The translations under genes and the position numbers were made by a program. Shown here in pieces: positions 60,379 to 64,000 of a stretch of DNA of 64,000 nucleotides. Position 1 is the stretch's first letter. The number at the start of each line of letters is the position of its first letter. The DNA comes from Mycobacterium sp. 852013-50091_SCH5140682. Lineage in GTDB: Bacteria; Actinomycetota; Actinomycetes; Mycobacteriales; Mycobacteriaceae. The DNA is taken from the NCBI RefSeq assembly GCF_001665685.1, contig NZ_LZTB01000100.1, positions 248,001 through 312,000 on the forward strand. The letters run 5' to 3'. The notes under the pieces are model-generated. The model was not told the DNA's origin and ran no database searches. It was given only the letters and a program-made list of their open reading frames with translations.

Positions 60379-61347
60379 TCACAGGTCCAGCGTGAGCCGG
60401 GCGGAACGGCAGCGGGACACGCAGATCATCATGTACTCGTTCGCTTCTCGCTCCTCGTCGTTGAGGATCGAGTCGCGGTGGTCCACGTCGCCGTCGACCA
60501 CTTCTGTCTCGCAGGTTCCGCAGATACCTTCGAGGCACGAACCGACGACGCCGACACCTGCGGCCTTGCACACCTCGAAAACCGATTTGTCGGGCGGAAC
60601 GGTGAGCGTCATCCCCGAGCGTTGCAGCATGAGTTCGAATTCGGTGTTGCCCGCCGACCCGGCCGCAGGCTCTTTGGCAGTGAACCGTTCGAGATGAAGG
60701 CTGCCGGAAGGCCATGTCGCACAACGTTGTTCGACAGCGTCGAGCAGGCCCGTCGGCCCACACGCATACACCAGGGTGCCCTCGCGCGGCTCACGCAGCG
60801 CGGCGTCCAGGTCGAGGATTCCGGATTCGTCCTGCGGCACCAGGGTGACGTGGTCGGCGTAGGGCGCCAGCTCGTCCACGAATGCCATGGACGCCCGCGT
60901 CCGCCCACCGTAGAGCAGGTGCCAATCCGCTCCGGCCGCGTCGGCTTCGGCGATCATCGGAAGCATCGGCGTGATGCCGATGCCGCCGGCGATGAACAGG
61001 TAGCTGCCGGCTGCGACGAGGGGAAAGTGGTTGCGCGGGCCGCGAACTCGTACTGTGGCGCCATTGTGCAGATCGGAGTGCACGGCCTTGGATCCGCCGC
61101 GGCTGTCCGGGGTCCGCAGGATGCCCAGCCGCCACGCGGACCGGTCACCCGGGCTGCTGCACAGCGAGTACTGCCGGACGAGATCGGCGCCGAGCACCAG
61201 GTCGACGTGGGCGCCCGGCGTCCACGGTGGCAGTGCGGAGCCGTCGGGCGCTGCCAGGGTGAGGGCCACCACGTCGTCGGCCGCCACGTGGAAATCCGTC
61301 ACGACCAGATCGGCTTCGAACTCGCGCACGATGGTTGGGGTTGTCAT
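60379..61347 (-). CDS. Phthalate-dioxygenase-type reductase (FMN, NAD, 2Fe-2S)
   Basis: Electron-transfer flavoprotein of 322 aa. FMN site RQYSLCSSP, NAD site IAGGIGITPMLPM and LVYACGPTGLLDAV, and a C-terminal plant-type ferredoxin domain with Cys271, Cys276, Cys279 and Cys309 (CX4CX2CX29C), all intact. It should pass electrons from NADH to an oxygenase. ATG 61347 follows AGAGGA. It lies 11 nt before the Rieske-like gene, whose product has no cluster to accept electrons, so the real partner may be the P450 at 57963 or an enzyme elsewhere. Between the GS-like gene and it are 28 bp. Confidence 0.92.
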   Translation of the reverse strand: MTTPTIVREFEADLVVTDFHVAADDVVALTLAAPDGSALPPWTPGAHVDLVLGADLVRQYSLCSSPGDRSAWRLGILRTPDSRGGSKAVHSDLHNGATVRVRGPRNHFPLVAAGSYLFIAGGIGITPMLPMIAEADAAGADWHLLYGGRTRASMAFVDELAPYADHVTLVPQDESGILDLDAALREPREGTLVYACGPTGLLDAVEQRCATWPSGSLHLERFTAKEPAAGSAGNTEFELMLQRSGMTLTVPPDKSVFEVCKAAGVGVVGSCLEGICGTCETEVVDGDVDHRDSILNDEEREANEYMMICVSRCRSARLTLDL

Positions 61348-61375
61348 CGTTGTCCTCTGACTAAAAGATCGGCGA

Positions 61376-62728
61376 TCACAGGTGATAGGCGTACTCGCGG
61401 AACTCCCAGTCCGTGATGTACTGGCCGAACCGCTGGAGTTCGTTGCGCTTGTAGGCTACGAACGCGGAAACAAAGGCGGGGCCCAGCATTTCGGCGATGT
61501 CGTGGTCTTTCTCCAACGCATCGATCGAAGTCGCGAGGTCTCCGGGCAACAAGTCGGCCTTGCTGGTGTCGTACCCGTAGCCCTCGAGCTTGGCGGGCGG
61601 CTGCAGGCCGTCGCGGATACCGAGATAGGCCGCGGCGAGCAGGCTCGCGATGGCCAGATACGGATTGGCCGACGCGTCACCGAGCCGCAGTTCCATGCGG
61701 GACGCGCGACCGCGTTCGGGCGGGATCCGCACCATCGCGCTGCGGTTGTCCAAACCCCAGTCGATCAGCCAGGGTGCCAGGGTGTCTGGCCCGAATCGCT
61801 TGTAGGAGTTGATCGTCGGGTTATGCAGCGCGGCCAGCGCCGGTGCGTGGGCCAGTACGCCTGCGATCGCCGAGCGGGCGATGTCCGACAGGCCGTCGGC
61901 CCCGTTCGGGTCGTCGAAGAGAGGCTTGTCGTTGTCATCGAGCGTGGAGAAGTGGATGTGGAACCCGGAGCCGCCCTCGTCGTTGAACGGCTTGGCCATG
62001 AAGGTCGCCATCTTGCCTCCGCGGCGGGCCAACTCCTGGACCCCGCACTTGAAGCGGAAGGCCCGGTCGCCCGCGTCGAGCGCCTCGGAGTGCCACAGGT
62101 TGATCTCGAACTGACCGCTGGAGAACTCGTGGTTGGCGGCCACCACATCGATGCCGTACGCGGCGAGCTGGCGCAGGGAGGCCAGCAGTGTGTTCTCGGG
62201 GTCCCCTTTGAGACCTGCCACGTAGACGTTTCCGGTGCCTTCGCCATAGCGACGCCAGCCCCGAGGGTCCGTCGCGTCGGGCTCGAGGACGTAGAACTCC
62301 AACTCCGGGCCGATCATCGGTCGCATCCCCAACTCGGCGAACTTCTCGACGACCCGGCGCAACACGGCTCGCGGGCTTTCCTCCGACGGTGATCCATCGG
62401 GATTGAAGACATCGGCGATCACGTGCGCCACCCCGGGTTCCCACGGCACCGGCTGCACCGTCGCCAGGTCGGGAAACGCGACGATGTCGGGCAGGCCGGC
62501 CGACAATCCGCCCTCGATGTCGACGACATCGCCGAGCGGCGATGTGCCGTATACCGAACGACAGAAAGCGACACCGTCGCCCACGGTCCTGCCGAACCGG
62601 CTCACCAGCAGGTCGCGGCCGCGTTCGGTACCGATCAGGTCGGCGTAGCCCAGCCGCACGACGTCGATGCCGTCGGCGGTGAGCTGTTCGGCGACCTTGT
62701 ACAGGCCGCTCTCGTCGAAGTGCCCCAC
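61376..62728 (-). CDS. Glutamine-synthetase-like gamma-glutamyl-amide ligase
   Basis: ATP-dependent ligase of 450 aa, type I glutamine-synthetase fold. Active-site blocks are MIGPELEFYVL (Glu), NHEFSSGQFEINL (Glu pair), GSGFHIHFS (His), NRSAMVRIPPERGR and SRMELRLGDASANPYL, all kept. It is of the GlnA3/GlnA4/PuuA group, which attaches glutamate to polyamines or monoamines rather than to ammonia. GTG 62728 follows AAGGGAGAG. The permease gene lies 29 bp upstream and the reductase 28 bp downstream on the same strand, so an amine is probably imported and then glutamylated. The amine cannot be told. Confidence 0.88.
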   Translation of the reverse strand: MGHFDESGLYKVAEQLTADGIDVVRLGYADLIGTERGRDLLVSRFGRTVGDGVAFCRSVYGTSPLGDVVDIEGGLSAGLPDIVAFPDLATVQPVPWEPGVAHVIADVFNPDGSPSEESPRAVLRRVVEKFAELGMRPMIGPELEFYVLEPDATDPRGWRRYGEGTGNVYVAGLKGDPENTLLASLRQLAAYGIDVVAANHEFSSGQFEINLWHSEALDAGDRAFRFKCGVQELARRGGKMATFMAKPFNDEGGSGFHIHFSTLDDNDKPLFDDPNGADGLSDIARSAIAGVLAHAPALAALHNPTINSYKRFGPDTLAPWLIDWGLDNRSAMVRIPPERGRASRMELRLGDASANPYLAIASLLAAAYLGIRDGLQPPAKLEGYGYDTSKADLLPGDLATSIDALEKDHDIAEMLGPAFVSAFVAYKRNELQRFGQYITDWEFREYAYHL

Positions 62729-62757
62729 GCTGTTGCTCTCCCTTGTGTTGTTGGGAT

Positions 62758-64000
62758 TCAGGCCTCGGCGGGTCCGCCGGAGCCGATGGCCGCGTGTACT
62801 GCGGGCTGACGGCGTCGCAGCCACTCGCCGTATCCGATTCCGATGAGACCAGCGGCGACAACGATGCCGGGTAGGACCCAGTTGAGTGCATCATCCGGCG
62901 TGGTGCCCACCAGTGCATCGAAATTCACCACGGCCAGGATGAACATCGCGAACAACGCGATCGCCGCGACCGCGCCGGCCAGCTCGTGCGCCATGTTCGA
63001 CTCGGTCACGCTGCGGTGGCGCAGCAGATAGACCACAACCGAAACCGAGGTCAGCGCCATAAGAAGGATGACGCCGAGTGCGCCGACGTTGGTGAGCCAG
63101 GTGAACAGGGCGAGCACGGGGTCTTTTCCGGCGATGGCGAACACCACGACCAGGACGGCCGCCAGTGTGGTCTGGGCGACCGAGCCGGCTATCGGTGCGC
63201 CGGTACGGGGGTTGACCATCGCGAGCCTGCGGGGCAGCACGCCCTCGCGTCCGAGTGAGAAGAAGTACCGGGCCACCGCGTTGTGGAAGGAGAGCAGCGC
63301 AGCGAACAGGCTGGTGACGAACAGGACCGTGGCGACATCGGAGAACCAGCCGCCGACATTGCGTGCACTGAACTCGAAGAGCAGTCCTGGCCCGAGTTCG
63401 ACAGACGTGTCGATCACCGAACTCGGCCCGACTGCGACGGTCATGGCCCACGCCGAGAATGCGTAGAACACCCCGATCAGCGTGACAGCCACGTAGGTCG
63501 AGCGGGCCACTGTGCGGCCGGGGTCTTTGCACTCCTCGCCGTAGATCGCCGCGGATTCGAATCCGACGAACGATGCGACCACGAAACAGAACGCCGCGCC
63601 CAATGCGCCACCGGTGAGCGAGCTGGGCATCAACGCGTGAAACGAGATGCCCTCTGCGGGCCTGGCGATCCCGGCGATGTCGAAGACCAGCACGACCACA
63701 GATTCTGCGACCAGGAAGAAACCGAGCACCCGGGCGTTGAGATCGACCTGCAGCACGCCGAGGATCCCGACCACGACCACCGTGATCAGCACGGGCACCC
63801 ACCACGCGACGGACACCCCGAGGAACTGGTGCAGTGCGCCGGCGGCCGCGAAGCCGAACAAGCCGTAGATCCCCACCTGCATCGCGTTGTAGGCGACCAG
63901 GGCGATCAACGCGGCTGCCACGCCCCAGGTTCGGCCGAGTCCTTTGGCGACATAAGAGTAGAAGGCGCCGGCATTGGCGACATGGCGGCTCATGGCCGCG
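62758..64000 (-). CDS. APC-family amino acid/amine permease, 5' end beyond window
   Basis: About 414 C-terminal residues of a 12-helix permease are visible: NAGAFYSYVAKGLGRTWGV near the left of the fragment (helix 3), GFESAAIYGEECKDPGRTVARSTY (helix 6 and loop) and a polar C-terminal end (RRRQPAVHAAIGSGGPAEA). It resembles the permease at 49757-51211. The frame remains open to the window end, so the N-terminal two helices are missing and the Met at 63993 is internal. It precedes the GS-like gene by 29 bp and is likely to import the amine that gene acts on. Confidence 0.88.
   Translation of the reverse strand, partial: AAMSRHVANAGAFYSYVAKGLGRTWGVAAALIALVAYNAMQVGIYGLFGFAAAGALHQFLGVSVAWWVPVLITVVVVGILGVLQVDLNARVLGFFLVAESVVVLVFDIAGIARPAEGISFHALMPSSLTGGALGAAFCFVVASFVGFESAAIYGEECKDPGRTVARSTYVAVTLIGVFYAFSAWAMTVAVGPSSVIDTSVELGPGLLFEFSARNVGGWFSDVATVLFVTSLFAALLSFHNAVARYFFSLGREGVLPRRLAMVNPRTGAPIAGSVAQTTLAAVLVVVFAIAGKDPVLALFTWLTNVGALGVILLMALTSVSVVVYLLRHRSVTESNMAHELAGAVAAIALFAMFILAVVNFDALVGTTPDDALNWVLPGIVVAAGLIGIGYGEWLRRRQPAVHAAIGSGGPAEA

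Overview
The window is high-GC actinobacterial DNA from a fast-growing mycobacterium (Mycolicibacterium, most like the M. smegmatis group). The best evidence is the block at 12.8-20.3 kb (Cdc48-like AAA ATPase, pssA, psd, moeA, SDR) followed by groEL2 under two CIRCE elements. This is the gene order of Rv0435c-Rv0440 of M. tuberculosis, opened up here by a threonine/serine exporter gene and about 15 kb of extra genes. A PE-PPE-domain hydrolase, mycobacterial Mce-associated-type proteins and F420-type oxidoreductases agree. No tRNA, rRNA, CRISPR, phage or insertion sequence was seen.

1-11.4 kb is an oxalate/glyoxylate/purine-breakdown region. Two divergent formyl-CoA:oxalate CoA-transferase paralogues (the left one cut by the window edge) flank a 766-bp control region. 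They are followed by an oxalate/formate-type MFS carrier, an IclR regulator and a translationally coupled hyi-glxR-gcl operon that turns glyoxylate into glycerate. A uracil/xanthine permease fused to an OHCU-decarboxylase-like domain follows; the domain lacks the catalytic residues. A relic of a sugar-phosphate isomerase lies between hyi and the permease.

11.4-35.1 kb holds core envelope and housekeeping genes and the extra block: a CDF transporter, an SRPBCC protein, the AAA-pssA-psd-moeA-thrE-like operon, two Rv0439c-like SDRs (the second next to a TetR gene with tandem operators), a bacterial-PH pair, a HAD phosphatase, a DUF2252 gene broken by two compensating frameshifts, a small secreted protein, an SF2 helicase, a cupin, a Tat-exported polysaccharide deacetylase, an F420-type oxidoreductase and two convergent membrane-anchored beta-propeller paralogues.

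35.1-48.5 kb: groEL2 with its CIRCE pair and intrinsic terminator, the PE-PPE hydrolase, a PPOX/N-acyl-D-amino-acid-deacylase pair, a VOC protein, two Mce-associated-type membrane proteins, DinB and PAP2 proteins, an aldehyde dehydrogenase, PPK2, membrane proteins and an atypical crotonase.

48.5-64 kb is a catabolic island. One minus-strand operon runs ADC-family protein, hpaE, hpaD, an HpaG-like FAH protein, LLM oxidoreductase, class I glutamine amidotransferase, SDR, APC permease. It is divergent from a cytochrome P450, with three copies of a GTTCG-N4-CGAAC operator between them. A second minus-strand set holds an APC permease (cut by the window end), a glutamine-synthetase-like ligase, a phthalate-dioxygenase-type reductase and a Rieske-oxygenase homologue. 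A glutamylating ligase, a glutaminase-like protein, an oxygenase and a reductase together recall gamma-glutamyl-anilide routes for aromatic amines, here coupled to homoprotocatechuate meta-cleavage. The most unusual observation is that the Rieske homologue has lost three of the four iron-sulfur ligands and one ligand of the mononuclear iron site.
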